A stretch of 40,000 nucleotides of DNA, from positions 1 through 40,000 of the forward strand of contig JAKLZA010000079.1 in the NCBI GenBank assembly GCA_030704615.1, in the 5' to 3' direction. Under the pieces are notes generated by a model. It saw only the letters and a program-made list of their open reading frames with translations. It searched no databases and was not told where the DNA came from. This document shows, one piece after another, positions 1 to 9,881 of the stretch. Positions within the stretch are counted from its first letter, which is position 1. The number at the start of each line of letters is the position of its first letter. The position numbers and the translations under genes are program-made. This DNA is from Takakia lepidozioides (taxonomy: Eukaryota; Streptophyta; Takakiopsida; Takakiales; Takakiaceae).

Positions 1-761
1 CACCAGGGGTGTCCGTCATGCTTTCGATCCATGTCTGTTAACATCCCGGAGGATTTCTTTGACGAAGAAACAGGTGGAAACTCGAAGATGACATTGCCAT
101 CGACTTCGGGAGGCAGAAACGTTACCTTTCTGACTGGGAATTTGGCATAGTCGAGAGCAGCCAGCTCGGAGCGAGAACCATCGAGGTGATGTTGTCGTAG
201 GAGCTGCACAATGGACCGGGTTGGAGTTATGCTCGAGGGCACATGCGTAGCACCTACAGAGACGTCCATGCCGGATTTGAACGACCGTGTGGAGGACATG
301 GGTACCTCAATGCAATCATCTTCCTCGTTGGAAATGTCGAATACGTCCACACGAGAAGCTACGGAGGGTCTTGACGGTCCAGGTCGGGAATGATTATCGT
401 TGCATACCTCTCTGTTGGCAGTGGCCGCCTCTCGGTTTCCGGACTCCTTTGTGGATGGTGTGGGCAGCGACTGATTCGGAAAGGGAATGGGCATTCCCAC
501 AGCTCGGTACAGGATGGTGTCTGACGGGGGAACGTGCCATTCGATTCCGCAACCTCCGTCGTTACCTAGCACGACAATGGTCTCGTCAACCTGTCCAGGA
601 ACATCCTTCCTTTCTTCTTCCAAATAAACTGTGCCCGGTTTGAGCTTGAATTTGGAACAAAGGTAAGTTTCAGTCACTCTGCAAAGTCCTCCCTCGTTTG
701 GGATCCAGGCTCTCCCAAGTTGCGGAGGACAGCAAACTATAGCGTAGGAATTCGGAGCCAT
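1..761 (-). CDS. E0 MULE/SWIM transposase, N-terminal part (runs off window)
   Basis: This is the inverted copy of E1 19182-19941. The start codon at 761 corresponds to the E1 start (MAPNSYAIVCC...). The frame appears open through the whole 253 codons and, unlike E1, is uninterrupted where it crosses into the catalytic half: near 45-55 it has CCTCCGGGATG where E1 has one C fewer, giving ...KSSGMLTDMD. This first quarter carries a conserved CRVTETYLC-like block, a Ser/Pro/Asp-rich linker and the start of the zinc-binding region. The remainder, including the MULE core and the SWIM finger, is outside the window. Whether the full E0 transposase is intact cannot be judged. Confidence 0.75.
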   Translation of the reverse strand, partial: MAPNSYAIVCCPPQLGRAWIPNEGGLCRVTETYLCSKFKLKPGTVYLEEERKDVPGQVDETIVVLGNDGGCGIEWHVPPSDTILYRAVGMPIPFPNQSLPTPSTKESGNREAATANREVCNDNHSRPGPSRPSVASRVDVFDISNEEDDCIEVPMSSTRSFKSGMDVSVGATHVPSSITPTRSIVQLLRQHHLDGSRSELAALDYAKFPVRKVTFLPPEVDGNVIFEFPPVSSSKKSSGMLTDMDRKHDGHPW

Positions 762-2343
762 CGAACACCGCACGGAGTTGGCAAGTGCGAGGTTCAGTAT
801 AGCGACAGACCAAGGCTCACAGGCACCATGCGGAGTCCATCGACGATTGGAAGTCGCACATTGAAGTGGAAAGTATTACGACAGCTTCATACAGCGCAAT
901 TCCGACCGCTTGAGACATTCATACTATCCAGAACGGAAATGCGGCAACGCATTTCCGTTTTGACTGAAAATCGTGAACCATCTGAACTAAAATGCGGCAC
1001 CGTATTTCCATCCGAGTCGCACCAACCAACATTCCAGAACGGAAATGCGGTACCGCATTTCCGTTCTGACTGAAAATCGTGAACCGTCGGAACTGAAATG
1101 CGGCAACGGATTTCCATCCGAGTCGCACTTCCCAACATTCCAGAACGGAATGTATTAGATTCAAAAGGGAAATGCGGCACCGCATTTCCGTTCTGATGAA
1201 ATATCCTGAAACCTCGGAACTGAAATGCGGTACCGCATTTCCGTCGGAGTCGCACCTTCCGACATTCCAAAACGGAAATGCGGCGCCGCATTTTCGTTTT
1301 GTATGTGAGGCATGGAGCTGTGGAACAAAAATGCGGCACGGCATTTCCGCCAGCGTCAGACGTTAATACTCTACAGAACGGAAATGCGGTACCGCATTTC
1401 CATTCTGACTGAAAATCGTGCGCAACGGGAACAGAAATCCGGCACCGCATTTCCGTTCCAGTCGCACCTTCCGACATTCTAGAACGGAAATGCGGCGCCG
1501 CATTTCCGTTTTGTATATTGGGCCTGGAGCTGTGCTACGAAAATGTGTAGCAGCATTTCCATCCATGTGAGACCTTCAAAGTTTCCGGACCGGAAATGCG
1601 GCACCGCATTTCTGTCCAGGTAAGACCTCTATACTTTCCCGAACGGAAATGTGGCACGACATTTCCATTCATCATCTAACGGATGTGAAGTGGGAACGGA
1701 AATGCGGTACCGCATTTCCGTTCACATTGAAAATCATGAACCACTGGGAACAGAAATGTTGTGCCTCATTCCCGTCCCAATCGCACCTTTCGACATTCCA
1801 GAACGGAAATGCGGCGCCGCATTTCCCTTTTGAATCTCATACTTGGAGCTGTGGGACGGAAATGCGGCACCGTATTTCCGTTCAACAACTAAGGTATGTG
1901 AAGGTGGAACGGAAATGCGGTGCCGCATTTCTTCCAACAAGTACGGATGTGTAGCTTCGTGATGGTACTTAACGGAAATGCGGCGCCGCATTCGCATTTT
2001 CGCTCCAACTCATCAGACGCTGGGACGGAAATACCTTGAAATGTGAACACGTGGAGCACGGAATTGCTGCACATGTCGGCACTCTATCTGACTGAAGGGG
2101 CATGAGGGCGGCGCGGCCTGACCGTTCGATAATGATGTTTGTTTTTCGGACGGCAGGCGTACCTCAACGATTCGAATTTCGTAATGACGCAAACTCCCCG
2201 AGGAGACACTTTCGTCCAACCCTTTCGAACCCAAGTGGTGCATCACCGCCGTTTCATCTACTTTTGTCGTGTCTCCTCAGTCACCCCTCTCGCGCCCTTT
2301 CCATCTGCACTCTTTGCCCCTTTTCCCTGTCTCTGTTCTTCTT
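762..2343. repeat. E0 divergent intergenic region with palindrome array
   Basis: This lies between the divergent starts of the E0 transposase (761, minus) and ParB-methyltransferase (2344, plus). From about 935 to 1995 it holds roughly 20 copies of a palindrome with core AAATGCGGYRCCGCATTT, spaced about 50-60 bp apart and alternating two kinds of flank, so that a higher-order unit of two hairpins repeats. The centre varies (GGCGCC, GGTACC, GGCACC, GGTGCC) while symmetry is kept. Both promoters must lie here. No confident TATA box was assigned. Confidence 0.85.
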
Positions 2344-5300
2344 ATGCTCGAACCTGAGAGGGGGGGAGTTCATGCACCAGACATGAGACCTTGTCGCAAG
2401 CTCCGAAAATTATACTTCGGACGTAGGCCAATGCCGAAGGGGAGGAAGCAGATGCGTCTATAGGAGGAGATTGCCATCTCCGAGCAGCAGGCCACTCAGG
2501 CAACCCAGCCACCAGTGAGAGCTCCATGCGATCGGGCTACGCGCAGCTGATCGAGCACCGAACCCCCCATTTTGCTTCTGTAATTCTTAGACTGAATGCT
2601 AGGAGACTTGAATGCAGAACATGTTTGCATGCCTAACAGGAAAGGTGGACGTGCTGGAGGGATCGCAGGAATCCGAAGAGCCGCAGGAAGAGTCCGAGGA
2701 GCTAGCTGCAGCACGTACACCCACCCGATCCCCGAGCGCGGGTATTCCTGCCGGGCCTAGCCCTCTGCGATTCAAAGACGCGTCTTCGAAGGGCAAGTTC
2801 AAAGTCCCAGAGATCGACGATCGCGTTCTTCGGTCATGTAGAATCGCCAGCAGGGGTCGGGCCCTTCTCCAGCAAAGTCGAAGAAAAGAAGCAGCCCGTC
2901 CCTCTACTGGCTTCTGAACCGGCTCAGGCCGATTCACCCCCCCCAACGCGAATGAAGCAGCAGGGTAGAAGACAGATTCAATTGCAGCAGCAGACACCTT
3001 CACTGCAAAGGATGAGGAAGCAGAAGGCAATCAGGGCGACGGGCGAACAATCTCCCGCAAACCGCTTCCACGAGCTGAAGCTCAGTTCCTGGAGGATTTC
3101 CCGCCTGTCAGATGTTGGGGCCGACTCTGCTGCAGCGAAGGCAATGGGATCGACCGTTGATCTCGATTTGGTACCGGAGGAGGGTGCTGCCGCTCAACTT
3201 TCGCAGCAAGACCTCACCACCGATGAGCAAGCAGGCCCGGAGGAGGCCTCTGCAATGGCAGAATTGCCCGCAGACAGGCCCCAGAGTGCAGCTCCAGTTG
3301 AGGATGCTCCAGCTGCTCAGCCACTACCGCACCTACAGACATGTCTCGGGAGGATTTCAAAAGTGCAGCGGATAAAATGTTGGAGGAGACACACAGTAGC
3401 ATTGGCAGAGTTCTGGGCAGCAGGGTATTCCAGCGGACTCTTCGAATCCCACTCTGTCGCATGGTCTCCCTTCCCATCGTCAGGCAGGCCCTTCCCGGAG
3501 ATGTGGATAAGCAAGTTCGCATTTCGAGAAGGGTACCGTCTGGGATCGGCAGCGTTTTACGTTCCATTGAGAATGAGGACGGCGAAACTCGTGGACCCAC
3601 TGCCGATGAATTGTCAACGTGGGATACCCACTGGCACACTCGCAACCACGAATTTGAGGCGACGCTGAAGGTGATCCCGACTTTGGCCATATGTCGGGTA
3701 AAATGTTCTTTGTGTGGGACGGGAATCACCGACTTCTCGCCTGGTGGGAGTACATCAAGCAGAACCATGCCAAGCACATTGGCTGGCATTACATGGTGGA
3801 GTGTGTCAATCCTCAGGTGAAGGCGGCAGACTCCTCCCTGCTCAAGAATGCCATGGCGGACCTCAACTCGTAAGATACTCATACCCTCCCTAGCACGTTC
3901 GAAATGCGGTGCCGCATTTCGGTTTCCATTCTGGTTTGTTTCCGTGCTTCCGTGTACTGAACTGGAGAGTGTGCCTTGCAGGGTCACTGAAATGCGTACG
4001 TGCATACCCACATGGCACATATGCTGTAGAGGGGTGAGGAAAACTGGTCTCCGCAGATGTTTGCGGAAATGCTGGAGCCCGAGCTCATTCAGAAAGCCGT
4101 TGCAAAAACAGACCGGACATGGTATCGTCTCACTATGGATGGAATGGTGGAGGTGATATACGAAGTAAGTCGTCCTCCAATTTCCTCTGCTCATCCTTCC
4201 CAATTTCAGTAATGTTTCCACATGAATCGAATGTAACGCTTCTGCATGTTTTTTGTTGGCAGTCAAACATCAAGCTGGATTTGGCCCATGCCAAACGCTT
4301 CTTCATGGAAAGTGAGGGGCAGGTCAAAACGTTGCAGTCATTGACTGAGCACTTGAAGGAAGCCGGTGTCAAGTCCAGAACCAAATACAAGTCAAAGCTT
4401 GTGAAGCTGGTGGCAATTGGCAGATCGGCACTTGGAAAGGACTTCATCCCCGAGATTGCAAAACACTATTCTCGGGCCATGCAGCCGACCATGCATTGGA
4501 GAAACTGCATCACCTCTCAACGGCATGTGTGGAGGCGAAAGAGAAGGTGAGGTTTCAATGCACTGAAGTTCCTTCCTAGCAATAGCCACTCTCTTCCAGC
4601 TCCTGACATTGGATCGGAAATGGCAGACACGGTGGCTGTCGATCTGGAATGCATCCGAGAGCATAAGGACAATGTGGTCTTTTCCACTCGAAGTTTCCGA
4701 CCCTGCAGTGGATGTGTGGCTCAACCGTATGACTTGGTGGTTCCAGGTAATTCAAGGTACTTCCCAGATTTGCTTTTCTGAACATGAATTCCCTGAACTG
4801 CTACGTGACAATGGATTTGGGAATCGCAGGTAATGTCGAATGCGAAGGAGCAAGTCGTAATGCACACAAATTCGTTCGGCTTGTACGTCAAATGGGATGG
4901 AACACAGACATTGGAAGACTACGTGACACGTTTCAGATGTGCGTACAAGGACAACCTTTTCGCCAGAGAGCTACAGACAGCAAGAAGGAGCGTGGAGTTT
5001 ACACATCAGGAGGGAGCGGGGAAAGCTGCAATGCGAATTGTTTACAGGTGAAGCACAGCTGCCCTTGTATGCGAAGCCTGGTACGAGGTTTGTCTCGGAA
5101 ATGCGGCACCGCATTCGCATTTTATGTTTTCGGTGGCACTCTGCCAGTAGGTTGGTCTCAAGTTTTGCTCACGCATACTGACTGCCTTGCAGGTATATGA
5201 AATACGTGCTCTTTCAGACAGGGGCCCTGGCTCAAGAGCCCCCTTTTTCATGGCTTGGACCATGGCGGGCCCAAGCTGTGTCTACACACCCAAGATGCAG

Positions 5301-7546
5301 AAACAATGGCATCCCGCGCATCTCGTTGGATGCCCTGGTACCTGGACATGTCTGGCGGTATTGTTGACGAGTCTGAGAAAGATCTGCACGCCTGGCAGAA
5401 GAGAAGAGAAAGGAAAGACGTGTCCCTGCTGGGCCAAAGTCGGCAAAGGAATCTGCTGCTGCTGGAAGAATCCAGAAAGGCAGCTGAGATGGCACAAAAG
5501 ACGGTGGATGCAGCTGTGCAGGCCCAACAGAAGGGGTCGAAGAAGAGGACTCGTCAGCAAGGAGCAGCTGTTGTGACACCCGCCAAAACGAAGAAGCAGA
5601 AACAGCCTGTTCAGGAAGAGGGTGAGGAAGAGGACTCCGATGGAGACTTTGCAACCAGCCCACCCCCCCAAAACGCAGGCTGCCTCCCATGTGCCCACCG
5701 TTGTCACGAGAGGCACGAGAACTGGCTCGGCAAAGAAGGCACTCTTCAACCCCCAGGGGGGCACCCTTTCGAGCCGGTGGAAATGAAGAGGCCGAAAGTG
5801 GCTCCCGAAACTGTAGTCCAGTGTTGTAAATGAGAGTTTCTTGGCGGCTTTGGATGGACGGGCAGCCAAGTTGGCATACCTGAAGACCATGGAGGGTCTG
5901 AAGGGCAGAGCACTGAAGAAAGCGACTGCCGAAGAGCCTTCCGACACCCAGGATTTCAGAATATGGTCTCGTTCTTTGAGAGGGTGTGTGCAGACAAGGA
6001 TTGTAGGAGGGGCGGAAATGCCACCGAGTGGTCTTGCGATATGATCATCTTGGATATTCCGGACGGAGAGCCTGTGGAAGGACTGCAAGCTTTGCCATCT
6101 TGGAACAGGTACTCGGAGGACTTTTGGAAGAAAGGATTCGGGCTTGCCCGCATGGTGTTGGACGACAGAGGCTGTGTGGTTGTCCTGGCGAGCAGAGGAA
6201 AAAACACTCACAGAGAACAGGAATTGCGAAGTGGACCCGCAAGAGCGCCGTCCCGATTCTGAAAAAGAAGTGGACGTGCATCAACACACTGGGCCTTCGG
6301 TCGGAAGGGAAGAAGGTGATTACGACACTGGCACTCGTCCATTCATTTGCTTGGGTGTTTTCAAATGCGGTGCCGCATTCGGTTTCTAATCGTTTTCCCC
6401 CTGTGTATGCAGACGAAGCAGTTCGATGCATACTGCTTTGTGAAGGAGAACTCCACCTTTGCTTTCCGGAAGGAGGGAGGAAAGGTTGACCCGAACTGCG
6501 ACCCACTCGATTACGACGTTCTGTTCAACAACGTTCCAAGGAACTTCTCCCTCATAGCCTCACTTCAACGGAACCCCTGCGGTACTCACGGACTCGGAGC
6601 CCTGCCTTCATTCAGACAATTATGGAGACATGCACAGACGTGGAGGGCACAGTGCTCGACCTCATCTGTGGGACAGGTATGCAGAATCTTGATCTCTGCT
6701 GTTCTGCAAATTCTCGTTAGGATGTAGTTCGCAACATCTGAAGCGCCATGTGGTAATGTGTGGATGGCATTGTAACAGGTGCCTCAATGTGGGCTGGGCG
6801 GTTTTCCGACCGGCACCTCTTTGCCTACGAGGAGGATTCATCCGTGTGGGGATCCCATCTGGAAGGGCTGCAACGGAATGTGAAGGCTCCCGACAGAGCG
6901 GAAGTCTCCTCGGATTCGTCGGAGTCCGAGGAAGACACAGTGGACATTGATGCGGAGGAGAACCCGGAATACGAGTGAGTGCAAACATTGTAAGTTTGCA
7001 AAGCCTTCTGGGTCATTTATGTCAAACGAATTTCCCGACTGTGGTTCTCATTAGTCTCGTTGATGATTGTCATGTGCAGGATTGCAGGGTCCGGGTCGAA
7101 ACATGTAGGGCCTACACTTCCTGCCAGGAAGAATGTCCCGTCTTTGCGAGGGCCGATTTCATGACGAGCCCGGTGAGGGACTACTCCCTTCCTAGTTATG
7201 CAGCTAAACTCGCAAATACAGCGATTAGAAGAAGTGAGAATCCCAGTAAAGTAGAGCAGATTTTGGAGAGGGCTAGGAGGACAGAAGGATAAGGAAAGAG
7301 TTGGCAGCAGCTCAGACAGGTAGACGGGTACGAAAGTACATATGTGATTCAGCGGATGAGAGCGACGCAGACAGGGAGGAAGACGACCCAACGGAGGTGA
7401 GATGGACAGTTCCGCAAGGGGAAGATGGGATTTTCGAAAGCCTGGCCAACGAGCAGTCCGCTGGAGATGAGAGAGGCACTGAGGGGGTGGAGGAGGAGCA
7501 GGACAGTCTAGAACAGGATGAGGATTCGGATGATTTTCAAGATTAA
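2344..7546 (+). pseudogene. E0 ParB-like/DNA-methyltransferase-like fusion gene, decayed
   Basis: Ten exons align one for one with the E1 gene: 2344-2514, 2618-3869, 3982-4164, 4263-4546, 4600-4746, 4830-5047, 5193-6315, 6413-6676, 6779-6974 and 7080-7546, all with GT-AG borders. It is broken in several ways. A TAG stop at 2461-2463 stands where E1 has CAG. A 2-bp deletion lies near 3513 and single-base losses near 3563 and 3669. A 7-bp deletion lies near 4050 in exon 3. Further frame shifts occur in exons 7 and 10. The ParB motif (WDGNHRLLAW, near 3712-3745) and methyltransferase motifs (LDIPDGEP near 6050; motif I split across exons 8/9) are still readable in pieces. Nonsense plus multi-base deletions argue for genuine decay rather than sequencing error. 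Confidence 0.8.
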
Positions 7547-8630
7547 TAGAATTTTAATGAAGTCTCTGTAAATGTAAATTCTCTTCCAGAGTATATAAAG
7601 AAATTCTGCCCGACATTCGTGACCCCTCTCCAGTGTGCATTCCAGCCACACAATCGCCAAACCACGACGCTCCCAAAATCAGAAATGGGGCACCGCATTT
7701 CCAAAACAGGGGAACTCTAAGAACCTCTTTTCGAAATGCGGCACCGCATTTCCAAAACAGGGGAGGGACTAAATTTTCATTTCAATGTTGGCATAGTAAA
7801 AGTAATCTGAATTGGAAATGCGGTGCTGCATTTCCAAAATTTCCTTTGTCCACACGCCAGTTTTGGCCTCTCCAACTCATTGCATGGATGCCACCACGCT
7901 TACAGAGGTCGAACAACGAGGTCGAACAAGGAGGTCGACATGGCGGGATTGAAAATGCGGTGCCGCATTCAGTATTGGGGATGGTCGTTGTTCGAAATGC
8001 AGGCCCATCAGCAAAAATTGGCACCGCATTCCATTGTAAAAAAAAGTCGATGACGGACATGGAAATGCGGCGCCGCATTTCCAGAACGGACATCGCAATT
8101 TGTCCATTTGCAGACCCTCTCACGGAAATGCGGTAACGCATTCCATCGCGCTGGTCGGAAATGTCACACTTTTCGAAGTGTTGGACGGAAATGCGGCACC
8201 GCATTCCCTTGTCCAAAAGAAGTTTCCATTGCCAAGCTGGAAATGCGTCGCCGCATTTGCAATGCCAACCTCGTTGTCTGTCAATTTATAGACCCGTGTT
8301 GGTATTTCGTGTACCTGGACGGAAATGATGCACCGCATTTCGATGCCGACATGGAAATGCGGTGCCGCATTTCAATGTCCGACATGGCGTTACTCTGGTA
8401 TATTCTTGACACATGACTCACATACCGGTTACTCTGCTATATTCATCCGGACAGACACATTGTAGAAATGAGACATCAAATTGTAAACAGTGGGCCAATT
8501 CCGACAGTTATTCAACACAATGAAACACAATCATACAGAAGTGAGGTACGATGGGTTTATTGATCGGACACGATGTCTCACATTTACCAACTACAGACAA
8601 AACTAAGCCCTTCCTCCTTCTACATGGGCT
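7547..8630. repeat. E0 3' intergenic region with second palindrome cluster
   Basis: This lies between the convergent 3' ends of the E0 ParB-methyltransferase gene and gene Y. About ten irregularly spaced copies of the AAATGCGG...CCGCATTT palindrome occur between 7682 and 8375. A minus-strand AATAAA at 8556-8561 lies 70 bases after the gene Y stop codon. The region corresponds to E1 10333-11432. Confidence 0.75.
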
Positions 8631-8846
8631 TCACCAAGTCGACGGAACTTCGATACCCCTCAAAACAAGCTCATCACTGCTGCGGCACCTCGAGGTAAAC
8701 TGCAATTCGGTCGTTCTGCTGCCCTTGCTGGAGCCGACGACAATGTCATGTCCATCAATGATACCACCATCATACATTGACAAGGTCACTGTAGGCCTCA
8801 TGTGCCCGTGCGATTCGTCTTCGCAACTCAGCTGAATGTCTCCATA
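8631..8846 (-). pseudogene. Gene Y, 3' part (split by E1 insertion)
   Basis: This is the C-terminal 71 or so residues of an unrecognised protein, cut off at its upstream side by E1. The sequence begins YGDIQLS and ends ...ELVLRGIEVP, aligning with the C-terminal third of paralogue X (YGDIRIG ... ELVLRAVEVP). The 5' part lies 14.8 kb away at 23649-24002. With one target copy kept, the two parts join in frame into a product of about 192 residues. AATAAA (8556-8561) follows the stop. The gene therefore looks intact apart from the insertion, which suggests that E1 arrived fairly recently. Confidence 0.8.
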
Positions 8847-8855
8847 CACTGGAAG
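8847..8855. repeat. E1 target-site duplication, left copy (CACTGGAAG)
   Basis: This is a direct repeat of 23640-23648. Reading gene Y on the minus strand with only one copy kept gives a continuous frame (...ALPVYGDIQ...) that aligns with the intact paralogue X (...SSPLYGDIR...), so it is a real insertion scar. Confidence 0.9.
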
Positions 8856-8875
8856 GGGGCTGCTATTTCATGAGC
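8855..8875 (+). repeat. E1 left terminal inverted repeat
   Basis: It begins GGGGGCTG and runs into CTATTTCATGAGC. It pairs with 23619-23639 and is identical in type to the E0 terminus at 25537-25557 and the E2 left terminus at 26341-26361. Confidence 0.88.
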
Positions 8876-8935
8876 CATGAGCCATGAGCGGCATGAGCCA
8901 TGAGCAGAGTCGTAAGTGTGGAAAAAAACATGAGC
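8869..8935 (+). repeat. E1 left subterminal CATGAGC heptamer array
   Basis: Six copies of CATGAGC start at 8869, 8876, 8883, 8892, 8899 and 8929; the first is the inner half of the TIR itself. Iterated short subterminal motifs are typical transposase-binding regions in MULEs and other DNA transposons. That role is inferred here. Confidence 0.75.
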
Positions 8936-9317
8936 AGCACTATTTTCCGGAAATGAGTGTCCGCGGGAATAGGGTTTAGGGTGCCACGGTCATAGGGGGA
9001 GAAGGACCTCCCGATGAAGGAGGTTCGGCAATGTTATTTAGAATTATATATTGAAAGGCAATGTTTCGCGAATGGTAGGGTGGTACTGCTCTGTACAATG
9101 GGGGCCCATTTCAGCCTACCAGCCATTTGCAAAATTCACCCACACTCCCAATCCCAAACGAAATGAGCAATGACGCATTCTCGGAACAATGGACACAGAA
9201 TAGAATAAAAAGAGGGCACAATGAGGTTTTTATTGATCCACATGAATTGCATTTGAAGCACGTCTACTGTGCTGATTGTGCCCTCAAATCTTGAGCCCTG
9301 TGCCTACTGAATACAAG
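8936..9317. other. E1 left subterminal non-coding region
   Basis: No gene is seen. It contains a two-unit plant-telomere-like motif (TAGGGTTTAGGG) near 8967 and the minus-strand polyadenylation signal AATAAA at 9229-9234, 84 bases past the gene X stop. The inverted copy is 25095-25480. Confidence 0.6.
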
Positions 9318-9881
9318 TCACGTTGTCAATGGGACTTCGACTGCTCTCAGAACTAGCTCATGAGTCCTGGGGCTCCTCCATGTAAAGTCGATTGCAGCCG
9401 TTGTACCGCCCCTAGTGATGTTCACCACAATGTCCTGCCCTTCAATCATACCACCATCGAATATGGAAATCTTCACGTTTTCGTCGTCCACACCAATGCG
9501 AATGTCCCCATACAATGGAGAAGAGGAGCGCACTCCTCGAGGAGAATAGGTCTCTCCGATGGAGTCCACCCACGTCCAGTGGCAGCAGTTCCACCGCAAC
9601 AGCATAGCAGTGCGCCTTCTTCTGCATGGGTGACCGTCGTAGCTGGGAAAATCGGAATCGAGGATGCGCAGGAGCCACGGACTCCTCAAACCAAGATCGT
9701 CACCCCGCTCGAAGGCGTAGTGGCCTACGATATACTCAAAAGCCACCAATGTTTCCACAATCGAACCAGTATCTTCTGTGTAATCTGTGTACCAGATAAC
9801 AATGTCTCCCGATGTGGCCGAATACATTGCATAATCGATGCCTCCAAAGGGGCAGTCGTCCCGGTTCCGGAAGCACGGCAT
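9318..9881 (-). CDS. Gene X (E1): unrecognised protein, about 187 aa
   Basis: I do not recognise a family. The start at 9881 (MPCFRNRDDCPFGG) was chosen because the similarity shared by X, its E0 copy and paralogue Y becomes strong there. The open frame extends upstream to 9992, and the bases just before the ATG resemble a splice acceptor (TTGCAAG), so an upstream exon is possible. Visible features include paired cysteines near the N-terminus, SGDIVIWY and FERGDD blocks, a conserved RWNCCHWTW segment near the middle, and a beta-rich C-terminal third (YGDIRIG, ISIFDGGMIEGQDIVV). No signal peptide or membrane segment is evident. AATAAA lies at 9229-9234. The frame is intact here, while the E0 copy is frameshifted. 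Conservation between X and Y (same length, conserved Cys/Trp positions) argues for a real gene. Confidence 0.7.
   Translation of the reverse strand: MPCFRNRDDCPFGGIDYAMYSATSGDIVIWYTDYTEDTGSIVETLVAFEYIVGHYAFERGDDLGLRSPWLLRILDSDFPSYDGHPCRRRRTAMLLRWNCCHWTWVDSIGETYSPRGVRSSSPLYGDIRIGVDDENVKISIFDGGMIEGQDIVVNITRGGTTAAIDFTWRSPRTHELVLRAVEVPLTT

Larger units (their letters stand above)
1..8549 (+). repeat. Left arm of a giant inverted repeat (pairs with 10333-19941)
   Basis: The arm is the reverse complement of 10333-19941 with a few percent divergence. Coding landmarks match one for one: coordinates of paired bases sum to 18979 at both the start codon and the stop codon of the ParB-methyltransferase gene. 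The arms differ in length by about 1 kb, mainly because the palindrome array is longer in E1. The two arms are two transposon copies in opposite orientation. Confidence 0.9.
1..8855 (-). mobile_element. Element E0, inner part: older giant MULE copy, truncated at window edge
   Basis: This is the reverse-oriented copy of the element family. It is an inverted, near-identical match to 10333-19941 of E1, from the transposase 5' part (1-761) through a palindrome array, the ParB-methyltransferase gene and a second palindrome cluster, and then the 3' part of gene Y. It stops abruptly at 8855, where E1 begins, and resumes at 23640. The rest of its transposase gene and its right-type terminus lie off the left edge. 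A nonsense codon and several multi-base deletions show it is older than E1. The nested-insertion reading is inferred from the repeat geometry and the duplicated target. Confidence 0.85.

Noticed and set aside
887-1477. Long open frames inside the E0 palindrome array (similar ones at 17387-18142 in E1, 10545-11207 near the second cluster)
   Set aside because: The translations are repeats of RCRISVP/NAVPHFRS-like phrases produced by the palindrome on both strands. They lack start conservation and other protein features.
3214-4266. 350-codon minus-strand open frame opposite the E0 fusion gene
   Set aside because: It is a shadow of the spliced plus-strand gene. The exon structure and protein similarity among three copies support the plus strand, and the antisense frame crosses intron borders.
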